Source: Cupriavidus plantarum (GTDB lineage Bacteria; Pseudomonadota; Gammaproteobacteria; Burkholderiales; Burkholderiaceae). From it: a DNA stretch of 64,000 nt. Shown piece after piece: positions 47,961-56,762 of the stretch. Positions within the stretch are counted from its first letter, which is position 1; each line of letters begins with the position of its first letter. The notes beneath the pieces are model-generated. The model did not search any database, had not been told where the DNA came from, and saw nothing but the letters and a program-made list of their open reading frames with translations. A program made the translations under genes and the position numbers. The stretch lies in the NCBI RefSeq assembly GCF_905397285.1, contig NZ_CAJPUX010000011.1, positions 1 through 64,000 of the forward strand, written 5' to 3'.

Positions 47961-48466
47961 TCCGTTCGGCTGAACGTGGCGCCGCCGCCGGGGCGGATAT
48001 AGCGCGGCACGGGCAGCCCCATCGCCCTGGCCGCGTTCAGGATGCCATCCTCGATGGCCCCGGCGTCGCGCACGCCCTGGAACTCGCCATCCTGGAAGAT
48101 GACATTGGCCCCGTAGACGACCATGAACCCTTCGGCGGGCTCCGTCGCATCGGCGGGAACGGAAAACGTATGAATCGAGCCGCCCGGTTCGTACAGATAG
48201 CTTCCCGCGGTCTGCGGATCGTCGGGGTACTCGACGTAGTTCCACTGGCCGCGCGTCGTGAAGAAGTGGACGGTGCCCGTATGAAAGTGCGGCGGCAGTG
48301 TCGTGCCCGGCTCGAACCTGCCGTACAGCACCCAGACGCCGTTCTCGCGGTCGAGAAACAGCGGAATGATGGTCGAGCCGGCCTCGGAACCGGGGAAGGG
48401 CGTCGCGTCGCCAATGTTGACGGACAGCAGGCGGTCCTGATGCGTGAATGACTTGGGCAATGGCAT
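47927..48466 (-). CDS. cupin protein, 2,4'-dihydroxyacetophenone dioxygenase-like
   Basis: This 179-residue single-cupin protein has metal-ligand His residues in LPPHFHTGTVHFF and a later SIHTFSVP. Length and layout match the small ChrR-like cupins that include 2,4'-dihydroxyacetophenone dioxygenase, an iron enzyme cleaving an aliphatic C-C bond. The substrate here is not known. The ATG at 48466 has a GGGAG site. It is the last gene of the minus-strand half of the LacI-controlled cluster, 17 bp after the SnoaL-like gene. Confidence 0.78.
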   Translation of the reverse strand: MPLPKSFTHQDRLLSVNIGDATPFPGSEAGSTIIPLFLDRENGVWVLYGRFEPGTTLPPHFHTGTVHFFTTRGQWNYVEYPDDPQTAGSYLYEPGGSIHTFSVPADATEPAEGFMVVYGANVIFQDGEFQGVRDAGAIEDGILNAARAMGLPVPRYIRPGGGATFSRTDQEKPTTACGT

Positions 48467-48483
48467 GAGGCGTCTCCCAGCGG

Positions 48484-48918
48484 CTACAGCAGACCAAGCG
48501 ACCGCAGCTTGGCGTCGGGCGCCGAGTACGGACGTTCGCAGATGATCTTGTCGGAGCCCGGGGCAAATTCGAACGTCGCGGCCATGCGCACGCGGAACGT
48601 GCGGCCCGTGGGTGCGAACACCTTGCCGTTGGCGCGCAGCGGACCCAGATGCGTGCCCTGCAGCCAGAACTCCACGAGCACGGTCTCGTCCGCCGCCGCA
48701 ATGGCGATGATCTCGTTCTTGAGGTCCGGAAACGGCTCGCGCGACGCATCGAAATAGCCGCGTACTTCCGCTTCGCCATCGAACACCGCGCCGGTGCCGT
48801 GCATCTCGTAGCGCGGATGCGCGAACGTGTCGATGACCGCGTCCCAGTCGTGCACGCATTCGAGCGCCATATGATCGCGCACGGTCTGGATGCGTGCCGC
48901 GTCGAGTGTGGTCTTCAT
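48484..48918 (-). CDS. SnoaL-like (NTF2-fold) protein
   Basis: This 144-residue cone-shaped alpha/beta NTF2-fold protein shows HDWDAVIDTFAHPRYEMHGTGAVFDGEAEVRGYF and FPDLKNEIIAI, typical of SnoaL-like polyketide cyclases and ester cyclases, which often act as small isomerases or hydrolases. It is the middle gene of the minus-strand unit, 27 bp after the binding-protein gene. No specific reaction can be assigned. Confidence 0.75.
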   Translation of the reverse strand: MKTTLDAARIQTVRDHMALECVHDWDAVIDTFAHPRYEMHGTGAVFDGEAEVRGYFDASREPFPDLKNEIIAIAAADETVLVEFWLQGTHLGPLRANGKVFAPTGRTFRVRMAATFEFAPGSDKIICERPYSAPDAKLRSLGLL

Positions 48919-48945
48919 GAAAAAAGCTCCTCTGTTGTGGGATGT

Positions 48946-49914
48946 TCAGTCGAGGCTGATGTTGGCTTGCCGCGCGATCTCCTTCCACATCGGGATATCG
49001 CGCACATTGGTCGCCTGTTGCTCGGCGCCAGACTGGTAACGCGCGGAGATGCCGAGCGACAGCAGCTTGTTCACGACCTCGGGCTCCTTCAGCGTGGCCT
49101 CGAGCGCCGCCGACAGCTTGTCGACGATGGGCTTGGGCGTCCTGGCGGGGACATACGCGGCCCAGTTGAGTTCGCGATCGAAGTCCACGCCCTGTTCCTT
49201 GTAGCTGGGCACCTGCGGCAGGCTCGGCGAACGGCGCGTGCATACGGCCAGCGCCTTGACCTTGCCGTCCTTCACGAACGGCGTGGCCGTGACCATATCC
49301 ACGAACCCCACGGCGATATGGTTGCCGAGAATGTCGGTAATGATCTGCGACGTGCCCTTGTACGGCACGTGCTGCATCGCGATGCCGGTTTTCTGACGCA
49401 GCACCTCGCCGCAGAAGTGGCCCGTGGATCCGGCGCCCCAGCTCGCGTACTGGATCGGCGTGCCTTGCCTGCGCGCTAGCGCGATCGCCTCCGTGAGGGT
49501 GTTGGCGGGATAGCTGTTCGACGCAACCATCACGATCGACGAGCTGCCGATCGCGCCGAGGCTCTGGAAGTCGCGCACGGGGTCGTAGGGCAACCTGGCG
49601 TAGGTCGCCGGCGCGAGCTGATGCGTCGACATGCCGCCGATCATGATCGTGTAGCCATCGGGCGCGGACGTGGCCACCGCATGCGTGCCGATGGTCCCCG
49701 CGGCGCCGGGCTTGTTCTCGACGACCACGGGTTGATGCAACCGCGCGGACAGCCGCTCCGCGAGAAAGCGGCCGAGGATATCGCCGCCGCCGCCGGCCGA
49801 GAAGGGCAGCAGCATGCGAATGGGGCGGTCGGGATAGCCATTGGCGGCGCCATCGGGGGCCGCCAGCGTCGTGGCGGACAGCGCCATCAGCAGCGTCGCG
49901 AGCGTGGATCTCAT
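48946..49914 (-). CDS. Bug-family (TctC-like) periplasmic solute-binding protein
   Basis: This 322-residue protein has a signal peptide (about 1-20) followed by the Bug/TctC pattern YPDRPIRMLLPFSAGGGGDILGRFLAERL, PVVVENKPGAAGTIGT and ILGNHIAVGFVD. Such proteins bind carboxylates for tripartite tricarboxylate or orphan uptake systems and are very numerous in Burkholderiales. No membrane subunits are adjacent. ATG at 49914 has GGAG at good distance; an ATG at 49926 is an alternative. It is the first gene of the minus-strand half of the cluster. Confidence 0.88.
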   Translation of the reverse strand: MRSTLATLLMALSATTLAAPDGAANGYPDRPIRMLLPFSAGGGGDILGRFLAERLSARLHQPVVVENKPGAAGTIGTHAVATSAPDGYTIMIGGMSTHQLAPATYARLPYDPVRDFQSLGAIGSSSIVMVASNSYPANTLTEAIALARRQGTPIQYASWGAGSTGHFCGEVLRQKTGIAMQHVPYKGTSQIITDILGNHIAVGFVDMVTATPFVKDGKVKALAVCTRRSPSLPQVPSYKEQGVDFDRELNWAAYVPARTPKPIVDKLSAALEATLKEPEVVNKLLSLGISARYQSGAEQQATNVRDIPMWKEIARQANISLD

Positions 49915-49997
49915 GCGGGTCTCCATGGTTCGCCCATCGTCCGCGTCTTGATGTACGTCGTGGAGTAGGCGTTGTTTTGAGACGTATCCATTCTTTG

Positions 49998-50011
49998 TGG
50001 AAACGTTTCCA
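49998..50011. promoter_or_regulatory. LacI-type operator 1
   Basis: The perfect palindrome TGGAAACGTTTCCA, extended to 16 bp by one more G-C pair. It is typical of LacI/GalR-family sites and lies 84 bp before the start of the binding-protein gene. Confidence 0.8.
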
Positions 50012-50096
50012 CGAAGTGTGGTGGCGGCCCGCTGCATCGACAATCATGGTTAACACTGAGCGCGGTGCTTGCTCGTAGAAGCCTACAATCGCTTAT

Positions 50097-50110
50097 TGGA
50101 AACGTTTCCA
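50097..50110. promoter_or_regulatory. LacI-type operator 2
   Basis: A second copy of TGGAAACGTTTCCA exactly 99 bp from the first, 18 bp before the VOC-protein ATG. The pair lies in the shared promoter region of the divergent units and allows repressor looping. Confidence 0.8.
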
Positions 50111-50128
50111 CAATGCGAGGAGACCGGC

Positions 50129-50698
50129 ATGAGCCAGCACCTCGGCGGCGTGCGCCAGATCGGCTACGTCGTCCGCGACATCGAACGCGCCATGCGCCAC
50201 TGGAGCGAGGTCCTCGGCGTGGGCCCGTGGTTCTACAAGGAAGCCGTGGGCACCACGGAGTTTCGGTACTACGGCAAGCCGTCGGCGCTGCCGGACCTGT
50301 CGATCGCGCTGGCCAACTCGGGCGGCGTGCAGATCGAACTGATCCAGCAGCGCAACGACGCGCCGTCGTTGTACCGCGATTCGCTCGATTCGCTCGCGCG
50401 GGGGGGCGAGGGCATGCAGCACATCGCGTGCTGGACCGACGATGCGTTCGACGCCTTCGCGGCGCGACTGATCGCCAGCGGTTACGTCGAGGGCCATGGC
50501 GGCCGCATGGGCATGCGCGGACGGTTCGCGTATTACCTGCATCCGGACCTTCCGGGCAACATCGTCGAGATCTCCGAGATGGCGGGCGGCAAGGGCGAAT
50601 ACTTCAAGACGATCGCCGCGGCCGCGATGGTATGGGACGGCACCGACCCGATTCGCCGGATGCCATCGCCCAGCCCGGCCCTGGGGGCCTCCGCATGA
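50129..50698 (+). CDS. VOC-family (glyoxalase/dioxygenase fold) protein
   Basis: This 189-residue protein has the vicinal-oxygen-chelate pattern: IGYVVRDIERAMRHWSEVLGVGPWFY at the start, GVQIELIQQRN in the middle, GMQHIACWTDDAFDAFAARL starting the second half, and a C-terminal IVEISEM. VOC metalloproteins include epimerases, glyoxalases and extradiol dioxygenases; the reaction is not determinable. The ATG at 50129 follows GCGAGGAG. Its stop overlaps the SDR start by 4 bases. Confidence 0.82.
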   Translation: MSQHLGGVRQIGYVVRDIERAMRHWSEVLGVGPWFYKEAVGTTEFRYYGKPSALPDLSIALANSGGVQIELIQQRNDAPSLYRDSLDSLARGGEGMQHIACWTDDAFDAFAARLIASGYVEGHGGRMGMRGRFAYYLHPDLPGNIVEISEMAGGKGEYFKTIAAAAMVWDGTDPIRRMPSPSPALGASA

Positions 50699-51492
50699 GC
50701 GCAATGACCGGCACAACGATGAGCACGACATCGAACAACACCCCGGCGGCAGTCGCCGTGATCACCGGGGCCGCGCGCGGCATCGGCCTCGCCATTGCCG
50801 AACGCCTCGCTGCCGAACACCATGCGGTAGCACTCTGGGACCGCGATGCCGCGGCCCTCGACGCCGCCGCGCAACGCCTGCGCGAGGCGGGCGCCCGCGT
50901 CCATGCGATACCCGTCGATATCACCGTGCGCGCGCAGGTCCAGCAAGCCTTCGAGCAAAGCGCCGCGGCCCTCGGCACGCCCACGGCCCTCGTCAACAAT
51001 GCGGCCATCCTCGGCCGCAGCGGCCCCACGCTCGATGCCGCGCTCGACGACTGGAAGCGCGCGTTCGACGTCAACGTGTTCGGCGCGCTGACGTGCGCGC
51101 AGGTCGTCGTGCCGCCGATGGTGGCTGCCGGGTGGGGCCGCGTGGTCAATGTGGCTTCCGTCGCGGGCAAGGATGGCAACGCGTTCGCGGGCGCGTATGC
51201 GGCCTCGAAGGCCGCGCTGATTTCGCTGACCAAGAGTCTCGGCAAGGAGCTTGCCGAGCAGGGCGTGCTCGTCAACTGCATCACGCCGAGCGCGGCCGAT
51301 ACGGAGATCTTCGGCATGTACGGAGAGGAAGAGCGCGAGGCACTGCGCGCGCGCCTGCTCGCGCGCGTGCCGATGAAGCGCTTCGTGCGGGTCGAGGAGG
51401 TCGCCGAGATGGCCGCGTGGCTATGCTCCGCACGGTGCAGCTTCAGCACGGGCGCGGTGTTCGACATCAGCGGCGGCCGCGCGGTCTATTGA
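50695..51492 (+). CDS. short-chain dehydrogenase/reductase
   Basis: This 265-residue classical SDR has the nucleotide motif TGAARGIG, the NNAAI motif, catalytic Ser in NVASVAG and YAASK (Tyr-x-x-x-Lys). It probably oxidises or reduces a hydroxy/keto group with NAD(P). The start overlaps the VOC gene (ATGA), indicating translational coupling. The last residues, GAVFDISGGRAVY, match the FabG-like end. Confidence 0.85.
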   Translation: MSAMTGTTMSTTSNNTPAAVAVITGAARGIGLAIAERLAAEHHAVALWDRDAAALDAAAQRLREAGARVHAIPVDITVRAQVQQAFEQSAAALGTPTALVNNAAILGRSGPTLDAALDDWKRAFDVNVFGALTCAQVVVPPMVAAGWGRVVNVASVAGKDGNAFAGAYAASKAALISLTKSLGKELAEQGVLVNCITPSAADTEIFGMYGEEEREALRARLLARVPMKRFVRVEEVAEMAAWLCSARCSFSTGAVFDISGGRAVY

Positions 51493-51551
51493 TCTCGCAC
51501 GACACCGGATCGGCGATAATCCCAGCGCCGCGCCATCTCCATCCATTGCCC

Positions 51552-52637
51552 ATGAGCCGAACCCGCCCGCCCGCCTCCGACACGCCGCCCCGCGTCACCA
51601 TCCGTGACGTGGCGCGCGCCGCCGGCGTGTCGCTCGGGACCGCATCGCGCGCGCTGAACCGCAGCGGCCCGGTCAGCGAGGCGGCGCTGCAAGCCGTGGA
51701 ACGCGCGGCCAGGGCGCTGGCCTATGCGCCGGACCCCATCGCCCAGAGCCTGCGCACCGGCACGTCGGGTGTCGTGGGGCTGCTCGTCTCGGACCTCGCC
51801 AATCCGCTCTACGCGCGCATCATCACCGCGGTGGAGTCGCGCCTGCAGCGCGAGGGCTATGCGATGGTGGTCGGCAACACGCACAACAGCAACGCGCGCG
51901 AGGACATGATGGTGGAGCTGTTCCGCCGCCGCCGCGTCGATGGCCTGATTCTCGGCCCGTGCGAAGTCGAGCGTCCGGACTTCCTGCACCAGCTTGCGCG
52001 CGATCTGCCCGTTGTGGCGCTCGACCGCGACTTCGGCGAGGATGGCGCGGGCGTGCACGTGGACCACTTCCGCGGCGCGTTCGAGGCGACGCGCTACCTG
52101 CTTGACCTCGGCCACACGCGCATCGCGCTGCTGACATCCGACAGCGCGCTTCGCCCGGGCCGAGAGCGTATCGCCGGGTATCGACGAGCGCTCTCGGAGC
52201 GCGGCGTGACGGCGGATGACACCCTCGTGCGGGCGAGCCGCTCCGCCATGGACCTGTCGTTCAGCGATGCGCTGGCGCTGCTCTCCGCAAAGGATCGCCC
52301 CACGGCGTTCATCTGCCTCGGCACGCGCATCCTGTCCGGCGTGCTCCAGGCGATGAAGCAGACGGGCCTGCGCGTGCCGCGGGACGTCAGCCTCATCTGC
52401 GTGGGGGACGGCGATCTGCCGCAACTGTACTCGCCCGCGATCACCGCGGTGAACTGGGACCTTGAAGCCGTCGGCACCGCCGCGGCGGAGGTCCTCATGG
52501 GCGCGATCGGCGGCAGCGGGGCGACGCCCACGGCAGGCGGCGCGGCCGACAGCGCCCCCTCCGCGCCCCGCGAAATTCGCCTGACCACGCATGTGGTCGT
52601 TCGCGAGTCGTGCGCGCCGCCCGCAGCGCGCATCTAG
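51552..52637 (+). CDS. LacI-family transcriptional regulator
   Basis: This 361-residue regulator has a LacI-type helix-turn-helix (about 16-40, TIRDVARAAGVSLGTASRALN) and hinge helix near AQSLRTGTSGVVGLLVSD. A periplasmic-binding-protein-like ligand domain follows, with DGLILGPCEVERPDF, VVALDRDF and FICLGTRILSGVLQAMK. It lies 59 bp after the SDR gene and is the obvious candidate to bind the two palindromes upstream of this cluster. A Gly/Ala/Ser-rich insert lies near the C-terminus. The inducer is unknown. No clear RBS precedes the ATG. Confidence 0.88.
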   Translation: MSRTRPPASDTPPRVTIRDVARAAGVSLGTASRALNRSGPVSEAALQAVERAARALAYAPDPIAQSLRTGTSGVVGLLVSDLANPLYARIITAVESRLQREGYAMVVGNTHNSNAREDMMVELFRRRRVDGLILGPCEVERPDFLHQLARDLPVVALDRDFGEDGAGVHVDHFRGAFEATRYLLDLGHTRIALLTSDSALRPGRERIAGYRRALSERGVTADDTLVRASRSAMDLSFSDALALLSAKDRPTAFICLGTRILSGVLQAMKQTGLRVPRDVSLICVGDGDLPQLYSPAITAVNWDLEAVGTAAAEVLMGAIGGSGATPTAGGAADSAPSAPREIRLTTHVVVRESCAPPAARI

Positions 52638-52649
52638 CGTTCGTCGCCG

Positions 52650-53960
52650 TCACGACATTGCCTGCCAGATCAGCAGCACGTTGAGCGCGACGATCAGCAC
52701 CGCGGCGGCCGACGCCACCACCAGCGTGCGCCGCCTGAGCGCGAACTCGCCCATCACGCCGCGGCGCGCGCCGAGCACGAGCAGAGCGATCATCGGCAGG
52801 GGCAGGGCCATGCTTAGCACGACCTGGCTCGCGATCATCGCGGTGGTCACGTTGCAGCCGAGCGCCACGATGACGAAGGCGGGGGCGATCGTCACCGCGC
52901 GCCGGACCCACATCGGAATGCGCACGCGCACGAAGCCTTGCATGATGATCTGGCCGGCCATCGTGCCCACGACCGAACTCGAAACGCCCGAAGCAAGCAG
53001 CCCGACGAGGAAGATCACCGCCGCACCGCCGCCGAGAATTGGAATCAGCGTGTGATAGGCCACGCCAATATCGTCGATCGCCGGCGCGGTCTGGTGGAAG
53101 ACGGTGGCCGACATCACGACCATCGCCATGTTGACGAGTGCCGCCGCGCCGAGGGCCAGCACGACTTCGCGGTTCGAGAAGGCGATGAGCCGGCGGCGTT
53201 CATGCACGTTGGCCGTCACCGCGCGATGCTGCGTGAGGCCGGAATGCAGATACAGCGTATGGGGCATGATCGTCGCGCCAACGATGCCGACGGCAAGCAT
53301 CAGCGCATCCTTGTCACGCAGTTGCGGCACCACCGCGTGCATGGCCACCGCTGCCCAGTCGGGCGGGGCGATCAGCAGTTCGCACACGTACGTGCCGCCG
53401 ATCACGGCGACCAGCAGCGCGATGGCGATCTCCAGCGGCCGGAAGCCGCGAGACTCGAGCGACAGCAGGGCGAACGTCACGACCGCCACGATGCCCATCG
53501 CCGCGAGCATCGGCAGATGACACAGCAGCGACAGCGCGAGGGCGCCGCCGAGAAATTCCGCGAGGTCGGTGGCGATCGCCGCGACCTCGGATGCGCCCCA
53601 CATCGCAAGCGATACCGGCCGCGGGAAGTGTTCACGGCAGAGTTCCGCGAGGTTCGCGCCGGTCACGATGCCGACCTGCGCCGACAGCGCCTGGAAGAAC
53701 ATCGCGATGAGGCTGGACAACAGCACCACCCATAGCAGCTCGTAGCCGTACTTCGAGCCGGCTTCGATATTGGTGGCGAAGTTGCCGGGATCCATGTAGC
53801 CGACCGAGGCGATCAACGCCGGGCCGACGAATGGCAGGAACGCGCGCAATCCGTTGCGGCGCCCCTCCAGCGCCGCGCGCATCGAGCGCGATGTACGTTC
53901 GGTGATAGTGAGCGGAGCGGCGGGCCCCAGGCTCGTACTGGACGTGGTGATCGGTGGCAC
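52650..53960 (-). CDS. mntH: NRAMP-family divalent metal transporter
   Basis: This 436-residue membrane protein has about 11 TM segments and the NRAMP metal motifs YMDPGNFATNIEAG in TM1 and IMPHTLYLHSGL in TM6. It imports Mn2+ (and possibly Fe2+) with protons across the inner membrane. The start is a GTG at 53960 with AGGGGGA upstream. It converges on the LacI-regulator gene 12 bp away. No MntR or Mur site was recognised. Confidence 0.92.
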   Translation of the reverse strand: MPPITTSSTSLGPAAPLTITERTSRSMRAALEGRRNGLRAFLPFVGPALIASVGYMDPGNFATNIEAGSKYGYELLWVVLLSSLIAMFFQALSAQVGIVTGANLAELCREHFPRPVSLAMWGASEVAAIATDLAEFLGGALALSLLCHLPMLAAMGIVAVVTFALLSLESRGFRPLEIAIALLVAVIGGTYVCELLIAPPDWAAVAMHAVVPQLRDKDALMLAVGIVGATIMPHTLYLHSGLTQHRAVTANVHERRRLIAFSNREVVLALGAAALVNMAMVVMSATVFHQTAPAIDDIGVAYHTLIPILGGGAAVIFLVGLLASGVSSSVVGTMAGQIIMQGFVRVRIPMWVRRAVTIAPAFVIVALGCNVTTAMIASQVVLSMALPLPMIALLVLGARRGVMGEFALRRRTLVVASAAAVLIVALNVLLIWQAMS

Positions 53961-54061
53961 GGCATGTTCCCCCTGTCATGTGTGGCGCCTTTTTCTGTGC
54001 TGCGCCGAACGTCCGCGGCAGCCTTGGCGTGAAGCCGCGGACGTTCGGGTACCGCTGCCGC

Positions 54062-55315
54062 TCATTCCGGCATGATGTCCGGGCGGTCGGTGGGGAACTG
54101 CGCCAGCGTCGCGGCGTCGATGTTCAGCGTTTGCATGACCATCTCCGGCGGCGTGTGCGCGAGCCAGTCGGACAGGCCCACTTCAGCGAAGTGGTCGGCC
54201 TTGAACACTTCGACCATGATCAGGTCGGTGTTGCCGACGTTCTGCACGTAGTGGCCCAGGCCCTTCTTCACGTAGCCGATATCGCCCGCGTTGAAGTCGG
54301 CGGTCATCGCCTTGGGGCCGGTGTCGAACACGGTCATGCGGCCCTTGCCCTTGATGTAGTACTGCCATTCGTCGGCATTCGGGTGCCAGTGCAGTTCGCG
54401 CAGGCCGCCCGGCTTGACGGTGACCAGTGCGGCGGCAACGTTCTGCGAGATCTTGAAGTTGCGGCTGTCGGCAATCTGCACCTGGCCACCGCGCGTCTTC
54501 TTGATGGGCGTCGAGTCGGACAGCGAGAACACCACGGGCAGCGCCGGCGGGCCCTTCTTCGATGCCGACGCGCGTTGCGCGGCGGCCAGCGGGCCGGGCT
54601 CCTTGCCCTGGAAGATCCACAGGTTATCGACGGGGATGTTCTTGAACGCTTCCGCGGGCACGCCGAAGTTCGCGGCGAGCACTTCGGGCGGTGTATGCGC
54701 GATCCAGTCGGTCAGCAGCAGCGTGTTGAATTCCGACGCCATGCCGTTGTCGAACGCGATCAGGAACTCGGCGCCCGTGGTGCCCGCGCCCTGCAGCGAG
54801 TGTGGCAGGCCCGGCGGGAAGTACCACAGGTCGCCGGCCTTCACGTCCTGCACGGACGGACGGCCTTCTTCATCGAGCGTCGTGATGCGGCACTTGCCGT
54901 CGAGCATGATCGCCCACTCGGCCTGCTGGTGCCAGTGCATCTCGCGAATGCCGCCCGCGGACAGGCGCATGTTCACGCCCGAGATGTCCTTCGAGATCGC
55001 GAAGTCTTCCTGCGTGACCTCTCGCGCCCAGCCACCGTTCTGAATGCGCTTGTGCGCGTTGTTGAACGACGCCCAGAACAGCGGCATGCCGTTGACGTCG
55101 GTCGCCGGCGCATTCTGGAACGAGGGGAATTGTTCCTGCAGCGCGGGGTTGCCGGGGCCCGGGTCGGTCAGGCCATTCCGGTTGACGGCATTGATCGCGC
55201 CCTCGGGCGGACGGTCGGGGTTGCCGAAGGAGGCTGCATGGGCGGATGCGGCAGCGGCGGCGAAGGCGGTCGTGGCAGCGCCGATCATTACCTTGCGTCG
55301 GTTCAGGTCAGTCAT
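54062..55315 (-). CDS. oxdC: bicupin oxalate decarboxylase, Tat-exported
   Basis: This 417-residue protein has a twin-arginine signal (NRRKVMIGAATTAFAAAAASAHA). It has two Mn-binding cupins, EMHWHQQAEWAIMLDGKCRI in the first and ELHWHPNADEWQYYIKGKGRM in the second. The lid region reads MASEFNTL and keeps the Glu of the SEN lid used for decarboxylation in Bacillus OxdC, so it should convert oxalate to formate and CO2 in the periplasm. An adjacent formate-using enzyme is not present. The 194-bp region upstream holds no gene. Confidence 0.87.
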   Translation of the reverse strand: MTDLNRRKVMIGAATTAFAAAAASAHAASFGNPDRPPEGAINAVNRNGLTDPGPGNPALQEQFPSFQNAPATDVNGMPLFWASFNNAHKRIQNGGWAREVTQEDFAISKDISGVNMRLSAGGIREMHWHQQAEWAIMLDGKCRITTLDEEGRPSVQDVKAGDLWYFPPGLPHSLQGAGTTGAEFLIAFDNGMASEFNTLLLTDWIAHTPPEVLAANFGVPAEAFKNIPVDNLWIFQGKEPGPLAAAQRASASKKGPPALPVVFSLSDSTPIKKTRGGQVQIADSRNFKISQNVAAALVTVKPGGLRELHWHPNADEWQYYIKGKGRMTVFDTGPKAMTADFNAGDIGYVKKGLGHYVQNVGNTDLIMVEVFKADHFAEVGLSDWLAHTPPEMVMQTLNIDAATLAQFPTDRPDIMPE

Positions 55316-55509
55316 GTTGTTCTCGCTGGTAGAGGAGGGGCTATACAGACTCTCATCGCAGGTGATGAAGAGTTGAAACCAGTATTGGCCCGAGGCACTT
55401 TCCTCTGACTGACCGAATCATTACAAAACCGTCACTAACGTGCGCGCATCGAAAACGTTGCCGGGATCGCGAAAAAATGCGCTATCGCTCGGCGATCCTT
55501 CGCCGGTTT

Positions 55510-56007
55510 TCAGGCCGCGATGTCGCTGACGGCCACTTTGCGCAAGAGCGCGCCGAATGCCGTTTCCAGTGGCGTGCGCGCGCGGCGGCTGCTGTAGATC
55601 AGCCCCGTGGTCCGCGTGGGCCGCGGACTTTCGAGCGGTACCGTCCTCAGCGGAGACCCCGGCGTCAGCGCATAGCGCGACAGGATCGTGGGCGCGCCGG
55701 TCTCGCGCACGAGGTTGAGCAGCGACGGAATCGTGCCGGATTCGATGATCACGTTCGGCACCGTTCCCGCGGAGTCGAGCGCGTCGTCGATGATCTGCCG
55801 CGTCTTGTAGCGCGGGGACAGCATCACCATGTCGCGGCCATGCAGTTCGATCATCCGCACGCGCTTGCGCCGCGCGAGCGCGTGGTCGCCGGGCAGGAAC
55901 AGCACGAGTTCTTCGTCGCACAGCGGTTCGAACACCATGTCGTGCGCATCGGTCGGCTGATAGGCGATGGCGAGGTCCATCTCGTTGGCCCGCAGCGCGC
56001 GCGTCAT
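55510..56007 (-). pseudogene. LysR-type regulator fragment (C-terminal half only)
   Basis: These 165 residues match the ligand-binding half of LysR regulators (ANEMDLAIAYQP, PLCDEELVLFLPGDHAL, RETGAPTILSRYAL). The helix-turn-helix half that should lie upstream is missing; instead the tail of an unrelated gene follows on the opposite strand from 56014. It lies upstream of oxdC on the same strand. It is probably a decayed gene, since a LysR protein needs its DNA-binding half. Confidence 0.75.
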
Positions 56008-56013
56008 GTCGTC

Positions 56014-56130
56014 ATGGCGCCGAAGACGGTGGAATTCACGGCGTCGCTGCCACTGACCGCGCTCGGCAAGATCGACAAGAAGGCGCTGCGGGCGGGATAT
56101 TGGGAGGGCCGTGCCACCGCGGTGGTGTAG
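56014..56130 (+). pseudogene. acyl-CoA ligase fragment (last 38 codons)
   Basis: The segment reads MAPKTVEFTASLPLTALGKI and on to a stop at 56128-56130. This is the C-terminal catalytic-Lys region (P-L-T-A-L-G-K-I-D-K) of an AMP-forming acyl-CoA ligase. The remaining roughly 500 codons expected upstream are absent; the LysR fragment lies there on the other strand. The two remnants meet at about 56008-56013. Confidence 0.75.
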
Positions 56131-56137
56131 CGGGCCG

Positions 56138-56740
56138 CTATCCGAGGAACCCCCACCACGCGGAGCCGAACAGCAGCACCGCCATCAGCCTGTCGAAACG
56201 CCTGATCCAGACGGGCGAACGCAACAGCCGCGCGGCGGCGGCGCCGAGCCATGCCCAGGCGAACATGCAGGGAATCGCCACGCAGAAGAAGACGAGGGAC
56301 AGCAGCGCCACGTCGTGGGTGCGGTCGTCGCCATGACCCGCGAACAGGCTGACGACGGCAATCCCCATCACCCACGTTTTCGGATTGACCAGCTGCAGGC
56401 CCGCCGCGCCAACGAAGCCGATCTGCCTGGCCGGCGCGCCGTCGGCCTCGATGCCCGCTGGTTCCGCACGGAACAGCTGCCATGCCATGCGCGTGAGCCA
56501 GAGCGCGCCGGCCAGCGCCATCGCGCGCTGCAGGTCGGGATGCTCCGCCAGCGTGTGGCCGATGCCGAGCCCGACGGCGAGCACGAGCAGCGCGGCCCCG
56601 CCGCAACCGCCGAGAATCATCGGCACGGAGGCGCCGACGCCGCGGCGGGCGCTATGGGAGAACACGAGGATATTGGTCGGCCCGGGCGTGATCGAGGCCA
56701 CGAACGCGAACATGAGGAAGGGGAGCAGGGCGGGATTCAT
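56138..56740 (-). CDS. LysE-family amino-acid exporter
   Basis: This 200-residue membrane protein has about six TM segments and the LysE/RhtB opening FVASITPGPTNILVF and GLQLVNPKTWVM. It probably exports an amino acid or similar metabolite; the substrate is unknown. It is in tandem with the AraC gene upstream, 22 bp away, a common exporter-regulator pairing. Confidence 0.85.
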   Translation of the reverse strand: MNPALLPFLMFAFVASITPGPTNILVFSHSARRGVGASVPMILGGCGGAALLVLAVGLGIGHTLAEHPDLQRAMALAGALWLTRMAWQLFRAEPAGIEADGAPARQIGFVGAAGLQLVNPKTWVMGIAVVSLFAGHGDDRTHDVALLSLVFFCVAIPCMFAWAWLGAAAARLLRSPVWIRRFDRLMAVLLFGSAWWGFLG

Positions 56741-56762
56741 GCGCCCAGTATTGCGGGCGGGA

